A DNA stretch of 64,000 nt from contig CM059567.1 of assembly GCA_030386875.1 (NCBI GenBank), positions 86,235,130 through 86,299,129 of the forward strand, given 5' to 3'. Source of the stretch: Morinoia aosen. Taxonomy: Eukaryota > Arthropoda > Malacostraca > Amphipoda > Talitridae. Positions 12,074 to 25,300 of this stretch are shown in pieces (positions within the stretch are counted from its first letter, which is position 1; every line of letters starts with the position of its first letter). The translations under genes and the position numbers were made by a program. The notes beneath the pieces were generated by a model, which saw only the letters and a list, made by a program, of their open reading frames with translations, did not search any database and was not told the origin of the DNA.

Positions 12074-12344
12074 ACCGGGGCGTGTAAGCTTTATTGGCTT
12101 AGGTGGGGTGATTTCATTTGTGACAGTCAAAATTCGGGTACAAATTAATTCTGTGGGTTTGATTTCAAATCATTCTAGAATTGTTCACGTGATATGACTT
12201 CTCACAAGGCTTGAACTTGTAGATTTTTCTCAAGCGGGGATTAGAATGCCTACTAGTTCATAGCATTTTCATTGACTCATTCGACCTTGTTCTCAAAAGG
12301 GCGCTTGTGATTTGTTCTTGTAAAAAGGGGAGAAAATTAATTCA

Positions 12345-12680
12345 TCATGTCAGGAATAGCCGCGTTGTCAGTGGAAGCTTCGAGTAAATTCTTAAAGGGG
12401 GATATAACATTCATGTCTCGGGGAATAGATGACTCAAACCCCGCTTATTATTTGCACAGGCGGGTTTGGGACAGCTGGCCTACGCGGCTGCTGAGATAGC
12501 GGAGACGTGGGCTGTGAACGCCTAACATCCGAGGGCCTGTAGCGACACAACCGGCTGAGCGTTCGCAACCTTGAGGCGGGCAGCCAGCATGGTATTCAAC
12601 GCTAATGAAGAAGCCTGGAGGCTGTGTTCGAGCCTCGACAGGCCAACGACAGGGTATTTACTCCAGTTGTAATAGTGAAG
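12345..12680 (+). pseudogene. Gag-like frameshifted reading region
   Basis: An ATG at 12,348 opens a short frame (MSGIAALSVEASSKFLKGD...), which passes by a frame change into LAYAAAEIAETWAVNA at about 12,470-12,520 and then into a region with FNANEEAWRLCSSLDRP. The alanine/glutamate-rich helical character and its position about 275 bp after the LTR-like segment fit a retroelement Gag remnant. No zinc knuckle is visible and I cannot name the family, so the call is tentative. Confidence 0.25.
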
Positions 12681-12930
12681 AATGAAGGGAAGAAGAGGCA
12701 CGCCGAACAGTGCAGATCTTTGTTTGGCGCGCAGAAAGTGTTATGAATGTAGGCATCAAGTGCAAATTTACAAGGAGGTCTTCCTTATAAGGAATGCCGT
12801 GTGATAAGCAGGATTGATGTCATGTAGCGAATTTTTCTCCGTTTGTCTATGTAACATCATTATGCCGGATAAAACTATCATGTCGCAGATCATTAACATC
12901 TTGCCTGAGGGCTCTGGTGCGAAAATGAGT

Positions 12931-13066
12931 GTTGCGATAAAAACATGTTTACTTGTGCCAATTTCCCTGTGTCAGCTCCATGTGTTCACTCAAAATTAGT
13001 TGCGATAAAAAGATGTTTACTTGTGCCAATTTCCCTGTGTCAGCTCCATGTGTTCACTCAAAAATG
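12931..13066 (+). repeat. Two-copy 68-bp tandem duplication
   Basis: A 68-bp unit starting GTTGCGATAAAAA is repeated immediately (starts 12,931 and 12,999) with one or two differences (ACATG versus GATG), so it is a recent local duplication. It creates duplicated short frames with no recognisable coding meaning. Confidence 0.9.
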
Positions 13067-13748
13067 AATGTGTTTAATCTTGAGGCTCATTATTCTCCAT
13101 GCTTATATATATGGATAACGTGCGAGCACAAAGGTGTACATTATATTTATCAGTGGAGGTTGTAAGCCCTCATACGTTACGTGCTTAACCAGCATTGTTT
13201 CGTGACAACTGTATGAATTTTAATTCACTTGTGCTGATAACAGAACATTCCACCTGGAACTAAAAATAGCACTGTGAGTTGCGCCGCAGCGTCAAGACAG
13301 CCTATCTCACGTGATCTACTGCAACATCAGCGATTGCATTTAGCAGTCGAAGAATTCGCCCACCAACAGCAACATTTCCAAGCGATCGAAGTAATATTGT
13401 AAGCGAAATGCAAAGAGTACTAAAGGCGTCTTAGAGACAACCTCAGGGTTAATATAGATAGATACACATTCCTTTAAACATTCAAGTTAAAATCAACACT
13501 TAACCCAAATTAACCTAAAAAACGCAGCACAAATGGCTGAAATTATAACATATGGGTTACTGAGAATCATAATGAAACTGTACTTATGAAACACAGCGCA
13601 TATTACATAGCAAAAATCCTTACCCTATGATTATTAACCTTAGTGCAAATGTTAAACAAGGTAACACAGTAAATCGTAGTTCGTCGAGTCGTTGCGACGT
13701 CAAAAACGTAAGTCATAAACGTAGCAAAAATGGACTTGTCATTTTAAC

Positions 13749-14944
13749 TCATAGTTTAACCTTCCTCAAGGGTAATATGTGGTTTAAATTGCTTTTAACA
13801 ATTTTGGAACCAATTTTAAGTTCGGCCCAATTACGCTTGACCTTCAGAACCACGGCTGGCCCTAACCAGGTTAATTCTAACTTATGTTTTTTCTCGTGAT
13901 TCTTTAAAAGAACACGGTCGCCTACTTTCACGTCTTTATTTCGACGCTTGATGTTTCTGTAAAGGTTTCTTTCCACTGTGTTATTCAATATCAAATTTCT
14001 AACATTCTCTATGGTGCGGGCGGCTTCTTTTTCTATTTCTTCATCATAACTGAAAGTTACGGTATCCAGACTCTCTGAACAATAGTATGGGCAGGTGTCC
14101 CTATTGAACACGACAAAACTCGGAGTTTCGCCTAAAGTAGAATTTAGCGCATTGTTCAGTGCATTTTCGACCACCTCAAGCAACTGGTCCCACTCGGCAT
14201 GAGGGAGCGAATTTACGTATAGAAAGAAAGAAAGAAAGAAAAAACTTTATTTCCAATAGAGATTGTACAATATTACAATCATTGGTTTTTAAATATCTTA
14301 AAATTAATACACTTAGATGATACACACACACGAGTATTGAAAAACTCGTGTCACTAGTCGAAAATAAATGATTGAGGGCAATGTACTCCTAATAGTTAAA
14401 GCAAATTGGTAATTTTCTTATTATTTCTCTCTACTACAGCGTTGGAATGAAGACTGTAAGCCAATACTTCTTTTTTCGCGATGGTATGAATATTAGCAAA
14501 CTGCTTTTCCGCTGCCGACTTAAATTCTAATGCATTATCGGTTATTAAAGTTTTAGGAAATCCAAAAATACAGAAACAATTACTTAAAGATGAAATTACA
14601 GTGTCCGTACGACGATTAGAAGTTGCGTACAATCTGCAAAACCTAGAAAAAAGGTCTATTATGACTAAAATGTACCTGTTGCCATTATCTGTAACTTTTA
14701 TTGGACCAAGATAGTCCATGGAAACAACTTCAAATGGTTCTTTTGCTATCGGAGCAGTCAAAATTTTATTTGGCACAGAAGGTCTTGCCTTAATTAACTT
14801 ACAAACTTCACAATCTCGTACGAATTTTCGCACAATCGTTTTTTCCAAATGATTGTAAAATCTAATTTTAAATTTAAACAAAGTGTGAACATCATCAGTT
14901 TGATACATCGAATGTAAAACCCCAGTCCCAGCTACTTCGTTCAA
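13749..14944 (-). pseudogene. Ty3/Gypsy-type integrase relic, interrupted
   Basis: The minus strand encodes a retroviral-type integrase in two pieces. The first (14,944-14,396) has the CEVC end of the zinc-binding domain, VSMDYLGPI with the first catalytic Asp, ITDNALEF with the second, and AVVERNN with the Glu. The D-to-E spacing is exactly 35 residues. The second piece (14,216-13,749) continues with SLPHAEWDQLLEVVENAL, then VGDRVLLKNHEKK, LTWLGPAVVLKV and a natural stop after RKVKL, i.e. the C-terminal DNA-binding domain. A LINE-like insertion separates them. The N-terminal HxnH half of the zinc domain is not recognisable, and no reverse transcriptase, Gag or LTR lies nearby, so this is an isolated fragment. 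It belongs to a different family from the 42-kb element. Confidence 0.85.
14219..14396 (-). mobile_element. LINE-like 3' tail inserted in the integrase
   Basis: Read on the minus strand, this insert ends in GGAAATAAAG followed by a short (TTTC)n run (plus-strand GAAA repeat at about 14,221-14,240). That arrangement is typical of the 3' ends of non-LTR retrotransposons with simple-repeat tails. It cuts the integrase frame between TNLL and the following NSLPHAEW block. Only about 180 bp is present, as expected for a severely 5'-truncated copy. No target-site duplication could be assigned. Confidence 0.6.
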
Positions 14945-17900
14945 TCCTTAACGGACTACTTTGTTAAGTATACGTTAGGGAAGTCCTTATTTTACTCTGG
15001 CTCATACTCGTATTAGTCAATAATGCTAACTTAAAGTTTTACTTTCAATTATGCATACTCAACGAAAGTAATTATTCATTAAGTTCAAATGCATATCTGG
15101 TTGATCGTAAGATATCTCCTGACATTCAAAACTTGTAAAAATTTTATTATGATATAACTCAAGTTATACGATTGAAGAGTGCATAAAGAAAACTAAATAT
15201 ATATATTTAACTGCGTAGTAGAATCCCAGAACCGTAATAGGCCAACGATATTAATATTCTGAATCCTTCGCTGTGAAGAATCATTTTCAGAATTTAAAGT
15301 AACTGAAATTGGCAAGAAAATGCTGCAGAGATAAAAAGTAAGCTAGTTAAAACCTAAATAAGCAAACAAGATTTCCTAAAGCGCCCCGTGCATGCATGAC
15401 ATCAAAGACAATCTCAACGAACCAATTACCATTTTTTCTATTAGCCCCTACCCCGTGGCATACACCTTTTCTTTCACTGTTCAATCACGATTGTTGAAAA
15501 AGAGGGTGAATGCCGATGAAAACTAAAATTTCTATATGGTTTGCGATAGACGATAGTGCTTTTTATCACATTCATTGAATTTTTCCTTCGACTGAGTTTG
15601 TTACTCGATTTAAGGTAATTTTTACCAAGAGTACATTAGTTACAACGACCCTTTTTATTTATTAATGTATAGCGACAGGTCACTGCAATGGCGACGGAAA
15701 GCAAAGTTTTGGAGTCAGGTGTAGAGAGGCGCCTGAAATAATTTTGGCAGCGACAATTTTTTGCTAACTTGTAAATTACAATAGATTTAAATAAGCTGAT
15801 CTTACTAAAAACTATGCTCCAATCGATTCTGTGTCAGTTTCTTGAATTATTATCATTAACATATACATTTTTCATTTAAATTATGCTAATTTTTGCGTCA
15901 GATTTCATTTGAAGACACACTCAAAAAAGGAAAAAAATATCACCAAATTCGTGTGTAAAATTAATTTTAAAAACAAAAATACGTTCAAAACAAAATGAGC
16001 AGTCCTTGTATTTAGTCCAATTGATTCGACCTTGCTCAGTCAAATAAGAAATCCTGGACCATGAACACAGATGACTCCCAATACACCGTGGCAGAACCTC
16101 CACCTCTTCCGTAAGTGTACAAAGGAGAAGCTATGCACATTTTTATATGTAGGGCTTATAAAGTTTGCACTGAAAGTTAGTGAAAGTTTGTTAAATACGT
16201 TGTTGTTTCCTCAACTCAATAGTTCAGCCTACCCATTATGTTGTGAGCAGAAGCTTCATTTTTTATGTCACTTAACACTCATCAATGAATTTCTAGATGA
16301 TTCAGGCAATTTGTATTTTAAACCGATTTGGTTCGTAGAATTAATGAATATCAAGTTTTATTGACGACTTTGAAAGACAACATTATGTAACCAAAAATTC
16401 AGCCCTTTACAAGATAGGGAGGCCATTGAAGAATATTATTTAAATTTCTTCCTAGAACTCAAAGTTTACATATATGTGCCTTATCTTTAATTTTTTTAGC
16501 ATTTTTAGGAGTTGAAATAAAAATGTCGTTGAAGAATAGACACGACCATTCACTGCGTCAAGATGAGCGATGGGAAAATTTATTTTATGTCAGTTACAGA
16601 GCGCTTTGTGTGGAAGAGCTAACCTCGCCAAATTCTATTCCAGAATGCTGTCACAGTGTTGATGAAAACGTTATTGAGTACTAACGTCATTTTTCACAAG
16701 TCATTATCCAATGATTGTCATTACTTTTCATCCTTATCACTCAAGTATCCGCAAAACTAGATCTGTATTTCCTGCTGACAGAGTACCTTTATTTTCAAAT
16801 GTTACTAAAAGCATTCATATAATTTATTTAAGCGTGAAATTTTCAGAATGTGCAACTGCTCATTCTTGGCTTCGCATTATAAACAATGTTTTTAAAGTGA
16901 GAAAAGCGTTCCTTTAGCTTGGCCAAACACCTTGAGTTGATTTCTTTTGAACGAACGTTCGCATGCCATCTCAGGTATGTATTTAGCTGATTCTTAAACT
17001 TCAATTAACGTATATCAGAACAGACATTCCTTCTATAACAATTTTCTTCTGCGAATTGTACCTCTAAATAACATTCAAAACATGTAATTTGTGAAAATTT
17101 ATTCACAATTATTATTCTAAATTCTTTATTTACAAATTCATATAATATTATTTTTCAACAATAGTATAAGATACGAGCGATTAAGCTTTAGATGGCAACA
17201 AGGTAACCCAAATTACATTTCTTCAATTTCGAATGACTTTTGCGTGTTACATGTACTCAACTCATCTCCTAGGCACAATGCACCAGCAATTTACCGAGTT
17301 TTCCGTTCTAAAAATGACTTAAGCTTTTGCCACAACCCAGCGTGGTATAAGTTTAGAGTCACAAAATCATTGCCAATTTCCGATTGGGTGAGCGCTTGAA
17401 GTCAGCTGTGTCAGAAATATGGAGAGCCAGATTACGGATTTTTTAGAAAATATCACGTGCGTTCGTACAGAAACTTGACCGTTGATCAAATCCTTGCCCT
17501 CGACCAATGTTCGGAACAGGTCTGCCTTTTGCTACCCAGGGATCCCAGAGGGATTTAAGGGGCCTACTTCCCCTGGAGTTACGGCGCTTTATATTCAGTA
17601 AATAATCCACGATCTCGTGCTCAGGAGCAGCAAGGGTCTGAACATTTTACGCTGGGAATTTCTTAGACTTGCTGTTTCAAATGAAAAAATTTCACAGAGA
17701 AACACATGAGTGGGGCATTTTTTCCACTTGGCATGCTCTGAAATCTGCAGGAAGTACCGATTAACAACTTCTTAACAATTTCACATTTGTTTGAGAGGAA
17801 TGCATCTTGAAAAGATCGCTTTTTTAAGAAGGAATGCTTACTCTCGTTTAGATGGGATGCTTATTCATATCACGAAAAAAATTCTCACGATCGGTTTTTG

Positions 17901-19822
17901 AATAATTAACAAACATTATACTTGGGACGAATCTGAGCGCACCATTCAGCACATGTCGAGTACAAGTTTATTCATCTATTGGCTTTCGAGGAGTAGAGAC
18001 TGGAGAAATAGTGACATCTCAAAACATTTTAACGCTTACTCTATCATCATATGCAAACCAAAAACAATTAAAACTGGGAAACCAAGCCCTAAATAAAGGT
18101 AGTGAAATAGCAAGGAATACAAAGATAGGGTAAAATTTTGTGGAAAATAGCCTATTAGTGATTCACCGTTTTTGAAAATCGAAACTAAGAAAATTATGAA
18201 ACACGGAGAATTCCTGATACATTTTTCAATAATTCATGAAATTTAAACATCATCGAAGTGCTCTATCCTGTACCCACAATCATCACGTATTGCTGTAGCA
18301 ATTTTTTAAGAATCAATGGTTCAGATATTTATGAAGATGCTAGAAACAAATTTTAAAAATCTTTTTTCGAACACTCTCAAATATGTTGAAAACAACGCAG
18401 ATACGAATAATTGAAGTCTGTAAAGAATGGTTCGATAACATTATCTACCTGAGCGGGAAAATATGAATATGGAGAACACCTGAATCCAAGAAAGGGGAGC
18501 TACGCCTCGTACAGGAAGAGGGTCAGTGGCTGTGCTCTGAAGAATTTGTCCACTCCGACTCATTGCACGCTATGCTGACGCGTATGGTGGTGCCTTAGAT
18601 CCTCAGATTCAAGTTCCTCTAATTTTTTCCCATCAAGAAAACGCGAAGGAAAAGCTTAAAACCTGATGCGCAGGAATCAAAGAACATCTTTCATGATGTT
18701 AATTAACGCCAGCAGTTTCGGGTCATGTAAGGAAGAGTACTATTAACAGGTCAAGATTATTGTTTGAAGAATATTAGCGGTCAATTACTAGTTGTTATAT
18801 ATCATAAATTACATGTTAAAATTTTTGTAACATATCCTCTACAGTTTCAAATTGTCTGAAAATATTAGTTTCGTATTTTTTCCACCAATTTTCAATGAAG
18901 ATGAAACACTTCTGCTTTATTATGTTCATCTGGGAAAATAAAATGAAATCACTTATGAAATACAGGTTACTAAAATTTTTTTAGGCAGTTTCAAACTTGA
19001 GGTAAAGGAATACGGATCTACATGTTGGCCTCGTGATAACTCCAAGAAATGGAATGGAGTGGAATCCCCCAACTTAGAATGTCTCTACAGCTGACCTAGT
19101 ATTCCTATGACCTAGTATTCAAATAAAGCCATCATTGAACATATATTTATCCTTTGAGAATGAAGTATTGAACCGATATTTTTCTCCGTGATCAAGGACT
19201 CAATAGATGACTTTTTCAATTCCTGAAGAAAACAAAATCATCTGGAAACATGCGAGTCAGTTCAACGCTAAACTCCAGCTCTCGTTATTGCAAGATGCGG
19301 CTGGAATTATTTGCCTGAAATTTTAAAGTGTTGACGTCACTTCGCCTCTCTCTCCAGGAAATGAACAATAGAGGAACTAAAGTAATCACACACATAGATC
19401 TGACGCGTATTAAGCAGCTAGAATTGGCCTACGTACACGAAAACGTGACAGATTATTTGTTCATCTTGGTTTCACTAGGGATGTAAACTTAAGAATTATA
19501 TTTTTCAAATATGGAGATTCATATTTAATAAAATAATGCAAAACAAAATCATTTGGCACGTAAAAAACACGAAACCATAACATCAAAATTATTTCATAGT
19601 AACACTTATTGTCAGTAGAAAATATAGTAGCACACGAAGAAATTTTTGAACATTCTAGATGTTCGTAGAACAAAAAGCTATCTGGCTCAGAGAAAAATTG
19701 CGCTGTTAGTTACAAATCAGTCAGTGTTGCAGAAAGTCCCCTTAAATAAATGATGACGAGGGTACAGACGAAAGGATTCAGAATTGTCCCGGAAGAAAAT
19801 CATTCGACTTCATTCGAAATGA
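14945..19822. other. No recognisable gene (about 4.9 kb)
   Basis: AT-rich, with many homopolymer runs and short frames. Translations of the larger frames (16,071-16,364; 16,711-16,917; 19,461-19,673 on the minus strand) show no motif I recognise. A slightly GC-richer stretch at about 17,490-17,640 is also anonymous. Confidence 0.55.
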
Positions 19823-20640
19823 ATGGCTTACAGTTACATTTCCCAAACTGAATGTTCCCAATTCTATCGTAAGTCCAATTATTCAAAGGCTTATAAATTA
19901 CGCACAACCACCAACTCTCCGAAGTCAGGTGCATCACAAAAGATCAATGTTCATTCGAATTTAAAATCACTGAGAGAAGTTAAAAAAAGCCATTACTTTA
20001 TTTTGAGTATGAGTCATGTTTCAACAATGAAGCCTCCTGTATAAAAAAAAACAGAACCATCAGCACAGAGCCACACAGAAATTGCATCAAAAGGCATAGA
20101 CCTCGAAAAACTCCTCCGTCAACGAGAAATGATTTGCAAGTCGTTAAAATTTTCAAAAGATCAAAAGGAATTGAGTTTTGGAAGCCTGTCCTTTGGTCTG
20201 ATTTAACCAAAATTGAATTGATTGGCTCTGACGCCACTCGTCAAGTTTGGTTAACAGAGGAGACAGAATATGAACCAGAAAATACCATTCCCCCTGTGAA
20301 GAGAGGAGGCGGTGGCAGAGTGATTGATGGTTGGATCACTGCGAGTGATACTGGTGCACTCCACATAGTTAAAGATGTTGCTGGTGTTGTGTATCGCTCC
20401 ATTTTGGGGAAGAATCCTATCCCGTGTGCAAAAAGTTAATCCAAAAATTGCACGTGGCCCCAAGTGTACGGCAAATTTAATTAGCAAATGGTGGTACACA
20501 CATGGAATCGAATACCTCGAGCGAGTCAGCTAATTGCCGGAACTCAACTAGTTCTATGTTCTTTGAGAAAGTCTGCAGAAACAAGAATCAGCTTAATATT
20601 TTGACAGCGTTTTGCGCCACCGGTGTCCGCGCAGGGGATT
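19823..20640 (+). pseudogene. Tc1-like transposase relic
   Basis: The parts follow the Tc1 layout on the plus strand. There is a paired-like DNA-binding part ending TTTNSPKSGASQKINVHSNL with LREVKKSHYF (19,895-20,000), then HRPRKTPPST (about 20,098-20,125), then FWKPVLWSDLTKIELIGSD with the first catalytic Asp, VWLTEETEYEPENTIPPVKR, GGGG and GWITASDTGALHIV (20,174-20,370). After a stop at about 20,439 comes PKCTANLISKWWYTHGIEYL (about 20,464-20,522), where the second Asp and the run to the DDE Glu lie. Frames change at least twice and several stops interrupt it. The glycine-rich block and the WSD motif are diagnostic; terminal inverted repeats were not found. Confidence 0.85.
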
Positions 20641-21189
20641 TTCATATTGCTGCTGACCGACCAGTAGTTAAAAACTCAAGTTTAATAATTATTTAATTAA
20701 AGCTAAATGAAGGCATGATCCAGCTAATGTTTGCGGTTTTCGATATTGTTTGTTAAAGTTGAATTTATCCCGGTTACGGCCAAAGTGTTAAGGTAAAAAA
20801 TTAAAAGAAACTTTTAGAGTTGATGAAAACGTGCAATGAAGAATGGGTGATAACATCGCAACAACCTTGCAAACGCCTAATTTCAAATTATGCAAAACAG
20901 TGTGGAACAAAATTCTATATTTTGTCACTTATATGCACTTGGAAATCTGTTCCGGGGTAAATTGAGGTCACCGTTTCTAAATAAGCGAAAGAGTTATTTT
21001 CAATCCGGTCAAGTTTTCCTGCAATGAGGCACCTCCCATTTACTACTGGTAATATATAGGTAGACCACCTGATACTACTAATAAATTCTAAGCCATCACA
21101 AATTAATGTAACTCAAAACCGATTACGAAAATGCAGAATAATTTATAATAACTTTACTTAATTGCCTTAGCAAACACGTTGTGGATTTA
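20641..21189. other. No recognisable gene
   Basis: AT-rich spacer between the Tc1 relic and the arthropod-family pseudogene. Part of it could hold a more decayed end of the latter, but I could not read it. Confidence 0.45.
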
Positions 21190-22392
21190 TCCGTTGCTTT
21201 TGCGAAGAATGACAGATTTATTCAGGGAGAAACTTGGGTTCATGAAGAACATTCTTTTCCAAGACATTGTAGCTTCCCCTAACTGGCTATTCCTTCTGAA
21301 TCCAGTGTCTGTCTTTGGCTCGACTGTCACAGAGATGCATAAAGCAAGGGAATTTTGAGTAGCCATTTACCTGTCATAACAACAAATTACCAATTTTTAG
21401 GTAAACGAAAATAATCCGTTTGTGTTCTTCATATTTGAGTAGCTCCAATACTGTTTTGATATGTTCTCATTTTTATTTTAGGTGTACTGAGTGTCCTTTA
21501 GGTATTGAGCCAAAGTTGCTGCTTATATGTAATAAATTCTTTCAGACTCTGCTTAGAGCTATCCATAAAGAGGCGTCACTCTTTCGGATCATAACCCGTA
21601 TCTCCCATCGCTGTTACTAATCCATGAATATCACAACAGTAGACAGAGTTGAATTTAAAATCAATGAATTTTAAGAGGTTATCTTCGCTTTTGTGATAGA
21701 ATGTTACCTTTGCGGCCATTCCCAACAAGTTCTTATACCTTAATATTCAGCTACTACTCTGACAGGTTTTAAGACAAATCCAGATCTCGAATGAAATCAT
21801 TGCGTTCTGCATGCCTATTTGCGGTTCTGTTAATACGCCTTCAAAATTTGAGTTACTATTTCTGGTGACTCCTCTGTCAACCCAGTATCCCAGTACCCAG
21901 TCACCTGGTGACTCTGTCAACCCAGGTGATTCCTCTGTTAACTCTGCGGTCAGAGTTAAGAGAAGCAAGTTGAGTGATCGAAGATGGGTTTTGGATCATC
22001 ATCTTCTGAATTGATTGCAGGTTTGATTGCTGAATCCAGACTAGGGGACGTGATGAGCTGACGAGATTTACCAGTAAAACCAACAACATCAGTAAGGCAG
22101 AAGTAACAGTCCGTGACATGGTCTCGTGACTCACGCGATATCATCGAATGCCTAATTTTACTTTTTTTCCTTTAATCCCTTGACATCAATTTTCTTCGCA
22201 GGAATGACATACCTTATGTGGTGCCCTAGGTTTTCCTTGATCTTCTAGTTTCATTTGGAAGTAAGAAAAGTAATCTTGCTCAACAAGTTCACTTATGTTC
22301 CTTGTTTGCTTTGGGGCAGTGAATGTATCACATACGTACCAGAATGCATCCGGACGCGTTACAATTTTCCTTTTACTTGATGGAGAAGTCAT
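21190..22392 (-). pseudogene. Frameshifted copy of a widespread uncharacterised arthropod protein family
   Basis: The minus strand reads through a family I recall from many arthropod genomes. It has no assigned function and occurs in many copies, often as broken ones. In order: an N-terminal cysteine block (DAFWYVCDTFTAPKQ to APHKVCHSCEEN, 22,392-22,186); after a one-base frame change, ISRESRDHVTDCYFCLTD and a segment ending DSAIKPAINSEDD (22,144-21,956); DFIRDLDLS (about 21,790); VTFYHKSEDNLLKFIDFKF and VYCCDIHGLVTAMG (21,712-21,600); YDPKE followed by a stop, then RLFMDSSKQSLK (about 21,590-21,550); and CDSRAKDRHWIQKE, PVRGSYNVLEKNVLHEPKF (about 21,310-21,220). At least four stops and several frame changes prove it is dead. 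The conserved cysteine pairs suggest zinc binding. It may be mobile-element derived, but I see no terminal repeats here. Confidence 0.75.
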
Positions 22393-25300
22393 TTTTCCTT
22401 TAACAACTTTCTAATGTATGTAAAAGAAAATAAAAATTTCTTATTGTGAAAGGATTTCAATTACCAGCACTGTACTGCTAAATGTAAGCAAAATTTTTTA
22501 TAAGAATAAAAATACGACCACGTATCACGAAAACTAGACATGATGATCTTCACAAATGAATGCCAATTTCAGAATCAGTGACCTCAGGTGTTCTCAAATC
22601 AAGTGTCAGAAATCATTGAACCAATCGTCTGCTCCTCAGTGTTAAAAACAGTTTCCGAGTAGTAACAAAGAGTATTGGGGTTGCAACTAGATTTTTAATG
22701 CAAAATTGTTCGGTTGAGTACTTTTGGCACGTGTCACACATTTTTTTGTATTTAAATCCATACCCTTAAAAAGTCGATTGCCTTCATTCACATCTTTAGC
22801 GTAACTATTAGAACTATGATTTATCAGAACTCTGCGTTCGTTGGAATACTAGTATTATTCAGAAATGTTGACATGACTGTGTCTTAACACTTCTTACTCT
22901 GCCTGCGTATTTGGAGCAAATCAGATTTAATAATGATAAGTCTTCTTCTAGTACGTTTTTTTCCAGAAGGATAATTAATCATTCCTTCCAGATCACAAAA
23001 TAATCATTTGGCACCCCGCTCGCATAGTGGTTTAAAGTGTACGCATTTCCCGAAAAAAAGATAATGGTTCAATCTTTAGTATAGGTGACTAGTAGAAACC
23101 AAATCTAATCAGGAGAATTAAACTATAATTCCTCATTGTACCGGAATAGAAAACCAACTCTACCTGTTGTAGCCGTCGTTGAGTCCTGGTATTAGTTACG
23201 AGACATTTGAAAGCCCTAATAAATGATGATACATGTCTAGTTGGCCTGGCAATAAAATCCTTTCTTTTTTACTGACGTTTTTCAAAAATTTGACTAAAAA
23301 TTTTCCCTGTGATATTAACTCAACCTTTTTGACCATCGTGCTTGAGTATTACCACGTTGATTTGAAAACCTAAAAAATTCTGACATCGAAAGAAAAGAAA
23401 TTTGTTGGAACTATTTTGTAACCAAATTCTGAGAACAAGATTTTACAGAGTGTCTGGTAAAAGGTGGTAATTTGTGAGCAGTTGTTACTTCATCTCGACA
23501 CAACAAAAGACTTAAGTGAGTGACTTCTCAACATCAGACTAGAACTCAACAATTTAATTTAGTCGCATTTTATTTGAGACGTATGTCAATTGCAGATAAT
23601 AATATTTAACATTCAAAAATTCAAAATTTTTCAAATAATTTATTTTCATTTACTACTAGCCGCTGCGTTATGAAAGAATGAAATGGTACTTTATATTTGA
23701 GTTTCGAAGAATTCGATTTCGCTGTTGGAAAATTCACTCAGGGGTAGGAAATTATCATCAAAATCAGTTACCAGCACTTTCAGAATTTGAAGATCACTAG
23801 CATCTATTGACATATTTTTATTTTTATGCCCTGACATAATTTCTGTAGATGAAATGCCCCAAGACTTTCCTTGACCTTCTTAACAATTGACCGGAAGAAA
23901 GAAGCAGATCTCGCTAGAGGGGAATACAAAGTTCCCAGCTGGACGAACGATTCAAGCCCCATCAAAAAAAATTCCGCACACCACCGCATTCGAAATCTTG
24001 ACGGCTGATTAAGAGCTGCAAGTTCTGACATCCTCGGCTGGACTCTAGCAATACTTTAAATACCCTCCCCCGGGAACCCACACCTGCACCGCTAGCCGCT
24101 CGACACCAACGACCGGGAGAGGCTTCACCAAGGTATAGTACGCCAGCGGCATGTAAGTGGAGTTGTGGATGCCATTTACCGTTCTGTGATTTTGTACCTC
24201 TACAGTGAATTACCACAATCCTCACTACCACTTTTCAAATTGTAGAGTTGCAATTTAATAAAATTTAGTGATTAGTGATGGGAATTGTAATTTATACCGA
24301 GTTTTACTGAAATATATAACATTTCTACGCCCATCCTAGCATTGCTTAAAAGATGCTTGCTTCTCTGTATCGTTCGCTAATTTCCGTTTTTGCAGCCGCT
24401 TTCTGCTATCGAAAATCAGACGAAGAGCTCGAAAGCGGCTCGTCACTCTGACTTTCTTTCATCCGCAGTAGGGCTCTTGGGTGGACATATCCCTTTCACG
24501 TAGTTCACAGATTCCACTAGCAACGAAAGAAAACCGTCATTCTGAGTCTATACTCGCTTCTTAGTTTTGAATAGATATTTGTTTTTCTATTAGGAATTAG
24601 AAAAAATACTCTCCCAGCGGTTTTTTTTAACCACCCATTTAGTCTATTCCCAGGACAAGTTGTTCGTTTCTATTGATCAGACTGTTCAAGACACCACATT
24701 AAACGTTGCCGCAATATAACTGGAAACCCCCAACTTGCTGCGCGTTGGTGCCGTGGTTTGCAGTGCTAACTTGAATTGTGTAGTTTAGTAATGCGCTAAG
24801 AAAAACTTATTGAAGAAAATTTGAATTTATCCACAGCATCAATAACCCTGCTAGGAAATTGTGAACGGACCTCGGATTCATTAATGATAGAACTCACTAT
24901 ATCTGCAAAACACTTCAAAATTGACAGTTTTTTACATTGAATACCGACTGTTATTAAATATTCTGATTTGTTCCTCTTATTTCTTTCTATGTGCAACTCG
25001 AATTATGTTTGAACAAGCTGAGCAGAGAATTTGTAGTTGCTGAAACGATTTGTATTTCGCTAATATTGTGAATGCAATTTTGAGAAGAAGTTTCAAATCA
25101 AATATTTTTTAAGCCCTATAAATATTACGGTTCATTCACCAGGTGGAGGAAACACCAAAGCCTTATCGATACTGAAGACAGGAGTAGAAAAAACTCGTTT
25201 ACCAGAGTCACGGAAGGATATCTTACATCGGAAGATTTAGAGAAATTCAACTGAGTCATTTCTGCGATACACAAGCGGAGGTCACATCGTGCGAGAAAAA

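Noticed and set aside
12640-12715. tRNA gene suggested by GTTCGAGCC (box-B-like) at about 12,625-12,635
   Set aside because: No matching box A at the right distance and no acceptor or anticodon stems could be paired; it lies in the gag-like frameshifted region.
24060-24130. tRNA-derived SINE head on the minus strand (GGTTCCCGGG)
   Set aside because: Box B is poor, box A is missing and no A-rich or simple-repeat tail follows.
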